A stretch of 64,000 nucleotides of DNA from Terfezia claveryi (Eukaryota > Ascomycota > Pezizomycetes > Pezizales > Pezizaceae): positions 62,001 to 126,000 of the forward strand of contig WHUX01000110.1 in the NCBI GenBank assembly GCA_015179025.1, read 5' to 3'. Below, piece by piece: positions 47,867 through 61,160 of the stretch. A program made the translations under genes and the position numbers. The notes below the pieces were generated by a model. The model was not told the DNA's origin. It was given only the letters and a program-made list of their open reading frames with translations, and did no database searches. Position 1 is the stretch's first letter. Each line of letters starts with the position of its first letter.

Positions 47867-49348
47867 TCAGGCAGAAAACCGGACCTTCCTCGCCACAGCT
47901 GCCATCTTCCCCATTCCCCCAATTCCCCCAATACCTCCAATTCCTCCAATTCCCCCACTACCGGTCCTTACCCCTGATGACCCTCTCCTCCTCCTCCTTT
48001 TTTCCCTCTCCTCTCTCGACTCCCGTGCCTTGTACTCCCTAATCTGCTGTAACCTCTTTTGACTCCTTGCCCACCTCTCTGCTGGCGTAAGCTTGTAGTA
48101 AAAGCTCCCTTTTGTACCAGTCAGCAAATCCTCCTCATCGTCCTCCTCATCGTCTCCTGGAATCATGGATGTTGGTGGTAGTGATGGAGAAAGAACCTGG
48201 AAATCTGGGTCAGGATGCGGTGCATGATTGCCCGCATCATCTTCCCCATCTTCGTCCATATAGAGGGGTGGTGGTGGTGGTGAGCGGAAGCGGCGTCGGC
48301 TAGGGAGTGGTTTGACAGTCTGGGAAGTGTGTTTCTCCTTAAGGTGGTCGCCACTATCTCCCTCATCCTCCTCAGGTATAGTATTTCCTCCATTTATCTC
48401 ATCCGTCTTCTCTTCGTCATCTTGCATATTTCCATTTTCCAAATTATAATCGGAACCTGTAGCTATCCCTGTTTCTGCGCCAAGCTTCCCTTGCTGCTCA
48501 AGTAGATGCTCTTTTGATCTTTCCGCTTCGTTTTCAATACTGAGTCTATCCATATCGAAAAGTAATTCGGCCCTTTCAACCCCTGGAGATGGCAACGCAA
48601 CTGCAGCTAAAGTTTGGGTCTTTTTCATGATTCCCTTGATTTTTCTCTTCTTCCCAGCATTCTCAGATTCATCTTCATCCGTCTTCTCACTGGTTGAGCT
48701 AGGTTGTGATACAATAATAGTATCAGAGACCTCCTCATCTGTTGCCTTTTGAAGTGAATGCATCCCAGGTATTAGCACCTTCGGGCCTCCAGACATCCTC
48801 TTTCTCTTCCCATTGCTAGAAGACATGGTTGGAGGGCCCAGAACAACATCAGCTGACCCCATAAGGCCTGGTGATCCAAACCCAGCCCCCTGATTCCCAA
48901 AACTAACCCGAAAGGTATTAGGTGTTGCGGGGCGTAGAGGTAAAGCCATGGGAGGAAGAGGTGAGAAGGGTCCAGCGGAGGACATGGTTTGGGGGAACAC
49001 CGGTGGGGTGAATTGCTCTGCAGCGGGTGCACTTTCGCGCATGGAGAGGATTATAGGAGAGTCTTTGGGTGGGGAGGGTCGAGTCATTAGAGGTAGTTCC
49101 GTGGAGGGCGATGTTCGCTGAGCTGGCAATTGGGGGGATGATCTGAGGAAGGGTGAGGACTGTTTAGGAAGTACTCGAGGAGATGTACGGACGATGATGA
49201 CACTCTCTATATCGCTATCGTCATCTTTTGTGCCCCGGGAGACTTGTTTCAGAGTTGTACGCATTTTGGCTTCTGATTGCATCTGGAGGCTGCTTCTACC
49301 ACTGTCGAGTGCTGGCCGAGGTGGCTGGGAGACGTTTGCGGCCTTCAT
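47867..49348 (-). CDS. Hypothetical disordered protein, 493 aa
   Basis: A single uninterrupted frame. I do not recognise the family. It is mostly disordered: proline/serine-rich N-terminal half with several S-P and T-P sites, a basic patch NGKRKRMSGG and KKRKIKGIMKK (nuclear-signal-like), acidic stretches (DDEEDDEED), then a helical segment SFYYKLTPAERWARSQKRLQQIREYKARESREEREKRRRRR, and a glycine-isoleucine tail (GGIGGIGGIGGIGGMG) ending KVRFSA. The helical segment is the part most likely to be conserved. The helix and KVRF-like end could mediate partner binding; a nuclear role is inference only. The start ATG is at 49348. Confidence 0.68.
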   Translation of the reverse strand: MKAANVSQPPRPALDSGRSSLQMQSEAKMRTTLKQVSRGTKDDDSDIESVIIVRTSPRVLPKQSSPFLRSSPQLPAQRTSPSTELPLMTRPSPPKDSPIILSMRESAPAAEQFTPPVFPQTMSSAGPFSPLPPMALPLRPATPNTFRVSFGNQGAGFGSPGLMGSADVVLGPPTMSSSNGKRKRMSGGPKVLIPGMHSLQKATDEEVSDTIIVSQPSSTSEKTDEDESENAGKKRKIKGIMKKTQTLAAVALPSPGVERAELLFDMDRLSIENEAERSKEHLLEQQGKLGAETGIATGSDYNLENGNMQDDEEKTDEINGGNTIPEEDEGDSGDHLKEKHTSQTVKPLPSRRRFRSPPPPPLYMDEDGEDDAGNHAPHPDPDFQVLSPSLPPTSMIPGDDEEDDEEDLLTGTKGSFYYKLTPAERWARSQKRLQQIREYKARESREEREKRRRRRGSSGVRTGSGGIGGIGGIGGIGGMGKMAAVARKVRFSA

Positions 49349-50622
49349 TTCGTGGTGGGAAAGGTAGGATTGTAAGAGGACTTCGTAGATTGATGAAGGC
49401 TCCAGCGTGGATGGAGGTACTCAAGTATTCTGCACTGTGTGAGATGGGCACGGACTTTACTATTAATATATCCGGTGATTCTGATTGAAGCTGCCGAGGG
49501 GGGGGGAATAATCCGACGGTCTTGAACGGTCTTGAACGAGAGCAATTGAATTCTAGTAGAAGTGAGATAGAACAAGTTTAAGGTGAGGACTGTCGATGTC
49601 TTTTCAAGCCATGTAAATAGGGAGAGGCGTGCCCTGATTCAAACGATCAGGCAGCAATTGCAAGTGGGAGGTGGGTGAACAAAGCACGCAGAGATGTTCA
49701 AAGGAGCTTGGATTATATGAGAGGACAGGCTACAGCTACAGGCTTCGGCTTCGGCTTCGGCTTTATTGTGTTGTCTTCAACCGTATTCGTACTCACATCA
49801 TGAGATTGATACAGGTGTCACCGCGAAACATATGCAGCAATATGTAGGCAGGCTAGCTAGCTACCCTAGCTGTGTGGAATCGCAGCGAAGCCTGATCATG
49901 AGTTGCCGAATCCTGGCACTTCCCCGGCGCCCGCTGGCATCGGTGGGTGGTTCCTGACGGGTCGTTTCTTTGCAGAGGGTATGCAGAGGGTATGCAGGAT
50001 GCCTCGCCACTTCACCACTCGAGTCAGGCGTTGATCTCGTTAGGACGGTTGTTCTGTGCCCTCGATCTTGTACTCTATCTATGCTATGGTGATTGTCGAC
50101 CACCTCTCAGCATTACCTATGTCGCATCGAGTCCTTGTATAGGTAGAGCCTTTCAGCTCCACCACAGCCGAGCTGTATTTCTGTGGAGGTGAAACAGCTA
50201 CCTACAGCCGGGTGGGTAGGTAAGCCATCACAATGGTGCCAAGAGGAGAGCTCTGCTGAGTCAGCGCGTGGACAAGCTTCTTGGGGGCCACGCGCCGGAC
50301 ACGCGACAAAGGAAAAATCAATTAAGCGGGTTTGGTTGGTACGGTAGGTAGCGCGAATCACGGGTTTTGCTTTGGCAACCGTATGAGATCTCTCTTCTCA
50401 ATCGAAGCTGTTTTGCCAATCCCCTCCGTTGGTTTCGGACTCTCTCTAGTTATTGAATTTTCACTCATAACTAATTACTTCTTGTACCTCTTTATTGCAT
50501 AGATACCCAATTGCTCGCCTTCAAACGCATTCATAACCTAGAAGTCCCGAGTCGGTTACCACTACATTGTGACAAAGCTGTGGCTCTGAGGACTTTTCAC
50601 ACGGACCACCCCCTCCAATTTA
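49349..50622. other. Divergent promoter region, 493-aa gene and pol2
   Basis: 1.3 kb between divergent starts. Short repeats CGGCTT (about 49744-49763) are visible. No gene is supported. Confidence 0.45.
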
Positions 50623-53600
50623 ATGTCGTCACGGCGGGGAAATACGTTCCATAAACGAGGTTCATTTCGTGGTGGGCCAGGCGACAGTGGCCGTGGCCTT
50701 GGAGGATTTAGGGGAAGGCCCAAGACCGTAACCGCTGGGAATTTACTTCCTACAGATGGAACTTCAAATAGTGAAAAGTTCGAGAGCGCACGGCTCAGCA
50801 ATCAGATTGACGAAGCTTATGGGTTCCCACGATATGAGTCCGGCCCAAAGAAGGTTGGATGGTTGGTCAACATGCACACGGTTCGTCAGCATTTTGTGTT
50901 GGGGGTCCTCCAGAGTACTATTGGAGAAGTTTATGCTGATGCATTTCTTTCCCATATCTTAGACAATCCTGGAGGACGGGAGTTGCGCTGGAGGCAAAGC
51001 TGCGGTCGACTACTACTTCCTAGACGACTTCGGAGGGTCATTCAAAGCATCATTAGTGTATGATCCGTACTTCATGGTAGCATGCAAGGTGTGCTTTCTC
51101 CCATCCAGCAGTCTAGACAATGCTGACAAGCTGTACGCAGCTTGGGGCAGAAGGAGAGGTAGAAGAGTGGTTACGCAGGAAATTTGAGGGACTACTGAAG
51201 AAGACAACTAGGTGGTTAAAAGAAGATCTGTCAATGGTTAGTTTTGTTCCCAGGTATGGCTTGGTTGGGACAATGCAGCTTACTCGATTCCAACTGTGCA
51301 GCCCAATCACCTCCTCGGGTACAGGCGCACCTATATACAGCTCTCGTTTAATAATATCTCAGATTTGCTGGCTGTGAGAAAGGTATTACTCCCAATAGCT
51401 GAAGCAAATAAGAAGAAACTGAATGCAATGGATGCATACATGGAAGTTGCAAGGTTAGAGTCTTGAGTAGCGGGCATAATAAAGATATGAAATTGACGTG
51501 AATAGTGCGACTACCGCCCACGATTTCTTTGACGACAATAATGATTCACGAAAAACTACAACTGTCCTGGAGGCCAGTGATTGCATAATAGATATTCGGG
51601 AGTTTGACGTACCATATCATGTTCGGGTAGCAATTGACAAAGGTACTAAGGCCACCAGAGCTTTCGATATAAATACATTTTTCTCACATTTTCCTCTCAA
51701 TTGATAGATATCCGAGTTGGAAGATGGTATACTGTTGAAGCAAAACATGGCATTATTTCTATCTCATGCATAGTGGACCGTTTAAAGCGTGCTGAACCAG
51801 TCGTGTTGGCGTATGATATTGAGACAACGAAGTTACCTTTGAAGTTCCCAGATGCAGTGATTGACCAGATTATGATGATATCGTATATGATTGAGGGACA
51901 GGTTTGTAAATCATGCGCAGATTTGTTTCCACCACATCGGCTGACGGATTACGCACAGGGTTTCTTGATTACCAACCGGGAGATCGTATCACAAGATATT
52001 GAAGATTTTGAATACACACCTAAGCCTGAATATGAAGGCTTTTTCGTTGTCTTCAATGAGCCAGATGAAAGAGCTGTCCTAGAACGATTTTTCGAGCACA
52101 TCAAAGAAGCTAAACCAACGGTTATTGTCACCTATAACGGTGATTTCTTCGATTGGCCATTTGTGGAAGCTCGAGCATCATTCTTGGGGATTGATATGTA
52201 TCAGGAGATTGGCTTCCGAAGGAACAGCGAGGATATTTATCACAGTACCTACTGTGCTCACATGGATGCCTTCGCCTGGGTTAACCGAGACAGTTACCTG
52301 CCCCAAGGTAGTCGAGGTTTGAAAGCAGTTACAACGGCAAAGCTGGGTTATGATCCAGATGAATTGGATCCGGAATTAATGACCAGGTAACTCTGTCTTG
52401 TCACGTGATGCATTTCCGTATTTTGTACTCACTCTTGAAGATATGCGAGTGAGAAACCGCAAACTCTGGCAGAATATTCCGTTTCAGACGCTGTTGCTAC
52501 ATATTATCTCTACATGAAATATGTGCATCCTTTCATCTTCTCTCTATGTACAATCATTCCCTTGAACCCGGATGACGTGTTGAGAAAGGGGACTGGTACC
52601 CTTTGTGAGATGTTGTTGATGGTGAGCTTGGAACCCGAGGTATTCTCTGGTTTATTCTAATCAAAGGCAGGTTCAAGCATATCAAAAGGAGATTATCCTG
52701 CCAAATAAGCACAAAGGGGCGGAAGAGGCTTTTTACGAAGGTCACTTACTCGAATCTGAGACCTACGTTGGGGGTCACGTCGAGTCAATCGAAGCCGGAG
52801 TTTTTAGAGCGGATATACCAACAAACTTTGTTATAGATACATCCGCTATTGATGAAGTATGTTCGATCCATGTTAGTTTAATAGAGGGTGCTATCATACT
52901 AATATCAGACAGCTACTTGGAGATCTAGATGCCGCCTTGGAATTCAGTATTGTAGTTGAATCTAAGAAAAAAATGGAAGATATTACAAACTACGAAGAGG
53001 TATGTTTCATATGACAATATAGTAGAGTTGCTAATTGTTTCCAGGTAAAAGAACAAATCAAGGCAAAACTCCTCAAGCTGAAGGAAACACCGCAACGGCT
53101 GGAGGGGCCATTGATCTACCATTTAGATGTCGCCTCTATGTACCCAAATATCATGACTACTAACCGCCTGCAGCCCGATTCTATGATTAAGGAATCTGAC
53201 TGCGCAGCTTGTGATTTCAATCGACCTGGGAAAAAATGCGATCGTCGTCTTCCGTGGGCATGGAGAGGAGAGTACCTTCCTGCTAAACGTAATGAGTACA
53301 ATATGATCAAGCGATCCCTGGAAAACGAAAAGTTCCCCGCCAAACATCCAAACCAACCGCCCCGGCACTTTGAGGATCTCTCTTCCACGGAGCAGGCTTC
53401 GCTGATCAAGAAGCGATTGCAAGACTATAGCAAGAAGATTTATCACAAGATCCATGAAAGTAAGACAATCGAGAAGGAAGCCATCATCTGTCAACGAGAG
53501 AACCCTTTCTATGTTGATACTGTCAAGGACTTTAGAGATCGTCGTTATGACTTCAAAGGACAGCAAAAAGTCTGGAAGAGGAAGGAAGACGACCTGAAAG

Positions 53601-56600
53601 CCTCTGGTGCAACAGTAGCGGAGGTTGATGAGGCCAAGAAAATGACAATTCTGTTTGACTCCCTCCAGCTTGCCCACAAGGTTATTCTAAACAGTTTCTA
53701 CGGTTATGTCATGCGAAAGGGCTCACGTTGGTACTCCATGGAGATGGCAGGTGTTACCTGTCTCACAGGTGCCCATATTATCCAAATGGCGAAAGAGTTG
53801 GTGGAGAGAGTCGGTCGGCCGTTGGAGTTGGACACCGACGGTATCTGGTGTATTCTCCCCGCTACGTTTCCCGAGAACTTTGCATTTACGCTTAAGGGAG
53901 GGAGGAAATTACCAATCTCATATCCTTGTGTTATGTTGAATCATCTCGTCCATGCGAAGTTTACAAATGATCAGTATCAGGAATTGATCGATCCCATAAC
54001 ACATCGATATGAGACTCATAGCGAAAACACCATTTTCTTTGAAGTCGATGGTCCCTACAAAGCTATGATTCTTCCCACTTCCAAAGAAGAGGACAAGAAC
54101 TTGAAGAAGAGATACGCGGTCTTCAACCATGATGGCAGTTTGGCAGAGTTGAAGGGGTTTGAGATCAAGCGTAGAGGAGAGCTCAAACTAATCAAGATCT
54201 TCCAGGGCCAAATCTTTAAGTTCTTCCTTGAAGGGAAAACGCTCCAGGAATGCTACGGAGCTGTGGCCAAAATTTCAAACCAATGGCTGGATGTTCTATA
54301 CAGCCATGGAAGTACGCTGTCTAATGAAGAGCTTATTGACTTGATTTCAGAAAACAGAAGCATGACGAAGACTCTGGAGGAGTACGGAGCTCAAAAATCC
54401 ACATCGATCACAACCGCAAGGCGTCTTGCAGAGTTCTTGGGAGAGCAGATGGTGAAAGACAAAGGCTTGAACTGTAGATATGTCATCTCTTCCAGGCCTA
54501 AGGGTGCCCCTGTCACCGAGAGGGCTATACCAGTGGCCATATTCTCAGCGGACCCATCCATCAAGGCTCATTTCTTGAGAAAATGGTTGAAAGATGATCC
54601 TGGTGAAATTGTGGATCCAAGAACTATCATTGATTGGGATTACTACCTGGAGCGTCTTGGATCCGTCATTCAGAAACTGATCACTATTCCTGCGGCATTG
54701 CAGAAGGTTAGGAATCCGGTACCTAGGGTGGTGCATCCTGATTGGTTACAGAGGAGGATTAATATCAAGGACGATAAATTTAAACAGAAAAAGATGACGG
54801 ATCTATTCAAGAAGTCAAATGGGCTGCAGCATGATATGAGGAATAAGCCAATAATGGATCTGGAAGACTTTGGAACAAAACCGACTGGTAGTATTACCCT
54901 GGCCGGCAGCAAGAGGAAGACTATGGAGCCCCCTCCCAGATCAGTCTCGGATGACCCTTTTGCGTCCCTTCCTGTGATAATGCCTTCCATGACCGAAGAC
55001 TATAAAGGATGGTTGAAGTACCAGAAGCAAAAGTGGAAACTCCAAAAGCACGCACGGGCACGTCGACGACAGTTGTTTGGCGAAAAAAGAGATACTCATG
55101 GAGACGCAATTGGAAGCTTTTTCCGGAACCAGGCTGAAATGTTGTTTTCAACGACATGGCAGATTTTGGGACTTCAAGAGACGAATTCTGCGGGGGATGT
55201 TAAGGCTTGGGTTCTCATTGGCGGGAAGGTATATAACCTCAGGATTAAGGTTCCTAGGGAGATATATATGAACTTGAAGGGTAAAGAGCTTCCGGATGTG
55301 GATGTCAAGGGGTGCTCGGTGGAGAAGGTCACACATACTCTGCCAAATGGACATCCTTCAGTGCACTTGTTCAAGCTTACAATGCCAGAATATGTCTACA
55401 TCTCGGAAGGGAAGAAGTTTAGTGCCTTATTGTGTCACCCTAGTGTCGAAGGTGTATACGAGACGCAAGTGCCCCTTAGCGTGCGAGCACTGTTAAACCT
55501 AGGCCATTCTTGCACCTACGATGAGAGCCAGAAGGGGGTTCTTGGGAAAGGTCTTGAGCAAGGTTTTGACCTGTCCGCTTTACGAAAGATCCCGTTGAAA
55601 ACACCATATCTTGCTGGGGCCTCAATGGAGTACCTTTTTTTGTACCATATTGTCTCTGGTGAACGACAGATTGTTGCACTCTTTTCAACCCTACATAGCG
55701 AGGCCTATGTTCAGATCCTAGGAAACTCGAAAGATGCGGCTAACCTGCCGGGTGTGGACAAAGTATATCTCGAACACCTAGCTAGGAGATTGAAGGCCAG
55801 CAACGGCCAACCGTGGCAGAATTCGATCAAATACCAAGAAGCCCTGAAATTCAAGGTAGAGCATGCTACCACAAAGAAGAAGCTATACAAGGCATTGGCA
55901 GATCTCATTAAGCAGCTTATACCTACAGAGAGCAAGGCGATGATGCTAGTAGTTCAGTCTCCCCAGCGAAGAGCACTGATACAGGCTGTACCTAGACTCA
56001 ATGAGTTTCCCATTATTCCTCTACGATCTGATGCATCAGACAGCAACTTACCCCCACTCGGATGGCAGTCATTTATAGCGAAGAGAGTCGTAACCCATTA
56101 CTTGGCCTTGGGGTCGTGGGTATCCCACCTCCTGGAGCTCGCACGATATGGAGATGTTCCAATCTGTAACCTGGAAAGAGATGACCCAAGATATCTCATC
56201 GATATTGCCTATGCGCGGCGTTTACAGAGGAACAGCATTGTCTTATGGTGGTCTCCTTCACCTAACCCTGACCATGGCGGACATGAAAAAGACGATATCC
56301 TCGGTTCCTTCGAATCCGTCGAGATGCCTGCCATTAATAATGCCGGGAGCTTCTCGAGTATTTGTGTTGACATTGAGGTTCGAAATCTGGTTATCAATAC
56401 TATTCTTACTAGCTCACTCATCAACGAGCTTGAGGGGAGCGATAGTATCTCGTTGAATCCTGCTGCGCCAGGCTCGGATGATACTGGGGATGGAAATGGA
56501 ATGAATGTCATATTCTCGGATACGGCGTTTGCCACTGCTGGCGTGACGGTTCTTCGGGAAATGGTGCGAGCGTGGTGGACGGAGGCATGTGCAGGGAATA

Positions 56601-57940
56601 ATATGGCAGATATTATGGTACAACATCTCGTTCGGTGGGTTGAAACGAAGGACAGCTTCTTGTACGACAGGGCGCTACATTACTATGTGCAGATGATGTC
56701 CAAGAAGGCGTTTCAACAGCTCATGACGGATTTCAGAAGAGTGGGGTCTAATGTCGTCTATGCGAGCGCGAATCGGTTGATATTGCAGACGAGTAAGGTC
56801 GATGTGGGAAATGCTTATGCGTATGCAAAGTACATTGTCAAGGCGATCAAGGCGAAGCCCTTGTTTAGCTTCTTGGATCTTGAGGTGAAGGAGTATTGGG
56901 ATTATCTCCTGTGGTTTGATGAGGTGAATTATGGCGGGAAGGCGACGACGGAGTTGGAAATGGAGGCGGAAGCTGCAGCGGGGGGACAGGGGAAAAAGGA
57001 ATTGGGGACGGTCATGCATTGGCAGATGGGAAGATTCCTGCCTCCGGTATGCAGAAGCGTCTTTGATGAGTGGGTGACTGAATTTGTCGAAATTATGCAT
57101 GGGATCAAGCACGGTAGTAATACCACCAATACTGATGGGGTTGTTCCGAGGCTCACCCAGCTGCCTGCGAGGAAGATTGGCGACGACGCAGCAGATGGAA
57201 AGGACAAAAGGACACCTATAGTTTTGACGAGGGTATTCACAAAGCCATTGAGGAAACAAGTCGCTCAATTACTGCGAAGACAGAACGATGCAATGCTCAA
57301 CCCCCAATTATCTGCGTTCGCGGAGGAGTTCGAGTTCCCTCCACTCCCCGGAACTGTAAAGCAACTCACAAACCCATCCTTACAACTCGTCAAGTCTCTC
57401 ATCGCAGTATTCTCTCTCGCAAAAGAAATCTCTCTCGAAGTCCGCATGCTCCGAAAGGAGCTCCTCGCCATCTTTGACGTTCGAGAGTTCTCGAAACAAG
57501 GCATGTTTGAGAACCCTTGTGGGAGCGTCAAGTTCCCGCAGCTCGTCTGCTCTGGGTGCACGTTATCTCGAGATCTCGATCTATGCAAAGACGAGGATAT
57601 CATTCCGACTGCGCAGGGAGAGATGGGTGCGGTGGGGGTTGAGTGGAAATGCCAGCATTGTGGAACCAGGTTTGATATGTTAAAGTTGGAGGAGGAGTTG
57701 GTGGGAAGGGTGTATAAGGCGTTTACGAGGTATAATACCCAGGATTTGAAATGTGTCAAGTGTAAGACATTGAGGACGAATGAGTTTTTGGAGCATTGTG
57801 GATGTAGTGGGGCGTGGGAGGTGGCGGGGTTGGGGAGGGAGGAGGTGGTTGACGAGGTGAGGTTATTGGGAGGGGTAGCGGGGTATTATGGGCTGGGGAT
57901 GTTGGGATCGGTGGTGGAGGGTGTGTTGAAGGGGATATAG
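50623..57940 (+). CDS. pol2: Pol2, DNA polymerase epsilon catalytic subunit
   Basis: Eleven exons: 50623-50880, 50963-51088, 51141-51236, 51302-51453, 51506-51642, 51708-51901, 51959-52386, 52441-52621, 52671-52856, 52913-52999, 53045-57940; introns of 45-82 bp; 2246 aa, the usual length. Exonuclease motif I FDIE-type reads [15 protein letters not shown] with D293 and E295. Polymerase motif A is [10 protein letters not shown] at D643, motif C is ELDTDGIW at D878 and D880, and the [14 protein letters not shown] and [14 protein letters not shown] motifs lie between. The inactive second polymerase half follows, and the C-terminus has CysA ([21 protein letters not shown]) and CysB ([18 protein letters not shown]). 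It is the leading-strand replicase. The 4896-bp last exon holds nearly three-quarters of the gene. The 57-bp intron at 51902-51958 has no stop in frame. Confidence 0.97.
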
Positions 57941-59039
57941 CGAAGCCCGTGGTTTGCGCTTTTTTTTTCCAGGTTTTGGTTTGTTTGGTGTGCTGTAGTG
58001 TCGTTGGCTATGCGTATTCCCTTCGATTAGTTTGTCCAGGGTATTATGTTAGATCAATGGGAGGGAATAAATATACTGCCTGTTAGACTAATCTAAGTAC
58101 CACAAGATAATATCTTATATGTAAACCGAAACTCCATAGTGTTTGCTGTTGTTATCCAAGGTGGAGTCTTGTATGTCCTTGCGATATCAAGATTCCTGCA
58201 TAAAATTTATTTATGTGTGGTCCCCCAAACAATCACTTATCTTGATTCCCTCCGTTTATTTTTTCACTGGGGGTTACGGTAGGCAGTGGCAGGGGTTTCA
58301 CACCCTGAGCCTCTCAATGCAAGCTGTTACCCTGAAGCCTCCCTCAATTGGAAAAAACTTAGGTTTACGTTTACGGGAATTGATAATAAGCCCTTATCTT
58401 ATCCTCCATACAGATACGCTTAGCACCCTCGCTCAGAATTTTAATACCCCTCGGGAAGCGGCCTCTGTGTGATGGTAATGTGGAGCACCAGGAGTGGGGT
58501 CGTTGGAAAATTCGTTAATAGGCAGTAATCAAAATTTAGGAAAAGACTCTAAACACATGGAGTCTGGCGGTGTGACTCTCACAGGTATGGTTGGAGGCAC
58601 TAACTTAATGATGACACTCACTGGCACTAGAAAATTCCGTTCATGGAGTCTCTGGCCAAGAATTATCACTCTTAATGGTTTGGTCCTCAAGAAAAACAAT
58701 TTTTCAGGGTAACGTTTATTTCCGTCTGCTGCAAGGCAACGCTCCAAACCCAACTCCCTTGTGTGCAACAATGTACAGAGACAAAAAAAAAGAAAAAAAA
58801 GTAAAGCACGTGTTCTTCTTATAGCATGGGAGAGTGGGGGAGAGGGGTGACGACATTGATGGTTTTGATATTGCGTTTGCGAAAAAAAAGACATTGCCAT
58901 ATTCGAACTGCGTGAAAGATTGTGGGTACCTGAGCCACTCGCTCGAGCGCAGGCGCACTGCAGGAAGAGTGGGGATGGGAAGAACAAACCACAACAGCAA
59001 TAAGTAGAGCAGTAAAGGATTTGGAAGAGGGGGAAATAT
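57941..59039. other. Intergenic downstream of pol2
   Basis: No conserved gene. Two copies of the TTACCCTGA 9-mer face each other at 58327-58335 and 58704-58712, framing 386 bp with GTTACCCTGAA at each end. The rest is AT-rich with A and T runs. Confidence 0.5.
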
Positions 59040-60722
59040 ATGCCTGGTGATGCCTCCGGGGACTATGATCTCGTGTACGAGCAGGGGATCTGGGTTGAAG
59101 AGGTAAGTATACTGTTATGCAGCTCCTGCAACACTTAGTTTTCATTCATCAACGCCCATTTCGCTCGCATGCCAGCCCTTAGGCAGAACCTACCGTGCGG
59201 GAAAGGTGACTATAGCGGTGGGTGAAGATGACCAGTTCAGGGTAAGTTATATCCAACCAGACAAAGTATATCCATCAGTATCCTGACATTATCATTATGA
59301 GTTTTTAGATAAACCAAATCTTCCACGTAAGGCAATGATAGCTCTATTCGACATTCAAGTTATTGGAAGACTTTGCACTAACAATATATATTCTTTAACA
59401 GAACCCAAGATATCACAATCGTAGCCTTACACGCGAATGTATTGATTCTGGGTCTATTGGCCCTTCAATTACAAGGAGGGACCTAGGCCGCCTAGCTCAT
59501 ACTCGTTACGTTGAGTACGACCTCGCTGATGGAAGTACATACAATGCGTAGGGCAAGTATTAGCTTGGACGTCGCAATCTTTGACGTCATAGGTAACGTT
59601 GTGGCGGATTGGAACTGTACAACCGTATACATAGAACCAGGTGGCAATGAATGGTCTCTCTGGTATAATATTCTTACAAGGATGTTACACTGGAACAAAT
59701 CTTGTATGGGAAATAAACAGACGGAGACTTACAGAAATATCCCAGCAGGCTGCAGGGAACTCATTCACAGTACTGTTAACCACCACAGAGAGGCTTTCAA
59801 TAGCACCAATATATGTTCACCACTCACCCATTTTTCAAACCCACATCGGCGCTCCCGAAACCCTGGTTGCAAGTTTAGATTGTGACCAGGACGATATAGA
59901 TAAAGATCTGAACATCGAGCAGGCGACTGCAACAAGCATTGTGGCTTGGCGTCTCATGTCAACAAGCGATGGAAGTTGTCACGAATCGCCATGCACTCCC
60001 AGAAATCTCAGAATTCCCAGTCTCGTTGACCTCCTGCCAAGCGTAGCATAACTGAAATGAAATCGCGAACAGATGTGATTCATAGCATGTATCCTTCTAC
60101 TACCACTCCTTCCGCGCAACCATCCTCACAACAAGCGATCACGGCACAAGTAGCTACCAATGCATTAACTCTCTTTGGTACCCGAAACAAAGGAAGATCA
60201 TTGGCCAGCGGTGTTCATTCCTCTGAGCATATCACGCCGAGAGCATACACTTGCCTATCTCTCCTACCACCCCCACTGCGTTACCCACGATCAAGATACC
60301 CTACTTTTTGCGACCAACGGAAGAGGAACTCGTGTTATTCAAAAAACACATATGGGACAATTGGGGTCTCGAAGAGTTGTCTTTCTCTTCTGTCTAAGCA
60401 CAGTCAAGGGCAGATACAGGCGGTGATGGATAGATCTGGCAATGAGGGCATGCTAGTTTTCCACGAGCCAGAGCTAAAAGTCTTGAATTCTCATGGGAAT
60501 ATATACACCACTGCCCTTCTGCCATTTTTGCCCAAAGGGGTTGCTGGGGAATCGGTGAAGTGGTTGGTGGGCTTGTTGAAGCACGCAGTGAACAAGGTTG
60601 TTAAGAGGGAGAGGAGGGGGAGTAATGGGAGTGCGGATTCGACTGGGCAGAGCCCGCAGGATGCCGGGGGGTCGGACCTGCGGGGAGGAATAATACAGCT
60701 GCCGCCACCACTGAAGGCTTGA
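59040..60722 (+). CDS. Hypothetical protein, exon structure unresolved (possibly decayed)
   Basis: Coding-like segments lie in different frames. From the ATG at 59040: MPGDASGDYDLVYEQGIWVEE, which splices at a GTAAGT donor to PLGRTYRAGKVTIAVGEDDQFR, then INQIFH, then NPRYHNRSLTREC to about 59511. A second block (59651-60051) reads NGLSGIIFLQGCYTGTNLVW and continues to SVDLLPSVA-type sequence. A third (about 60240-60400) reads IPYFLRPTEEELVLFKKHIW in another frame. The last block ends at 60722 with a basic, glycine-rich tail. Donor and acceptor sites fit the first three junctions only. I do not recognise the family. It is either a multi-exon lineage-specific gene or one carrying frameshifts. 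Confidence 0.35.
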
Positions 60723-61160
60723 TTTTCAATTGCGCTCGGAGCTGGCATGCTTACTAAATTATAATGGGGACGTGATCTGCAAGAGAAGGGTCGGTGGAGA
60801 TGAGTAAATTGGATATCGGTCACTTTTTCCATTGGCTTCAGTTTTATTTATTTATATGCAAGCCACCCTTGTGGACAGGTCTCTAGCCCGTGCGTGTTCT
60901 GGGTTAACAAAACCAGACGATAGAGTCTATCTACGTACATATACCTACACAGCACAAAAGGGACCCTCTCAATTGATGCTCCACTTCCAAGTAGGTAGTT
61001 TGTCCATAATTGCCTTTTTTGGTGCTCGAAACCCGTTATGCCGAGACTAGGTACATACCCCCCTACGGAGAGAAATCATACTCAAGAGGACTTTGCATCC
61101 ATATACCAGGGTCCACCTGCGCTTCCATATTGGAATGAATTCCAACCGAAGGCACATCCA
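60723..61160. other. Intergenic, convergent genes
   Basis: Between the unresolved plus-strand gene and the HNH-like minus-strand gene. No gene is seen. Confidence 0.4.

Noticed and set aside
55774..56535. Minus-strand frames over pol2
   Set aside because: Antisense shadows in the long last exon; the sense frame has clear polymerase motifs.
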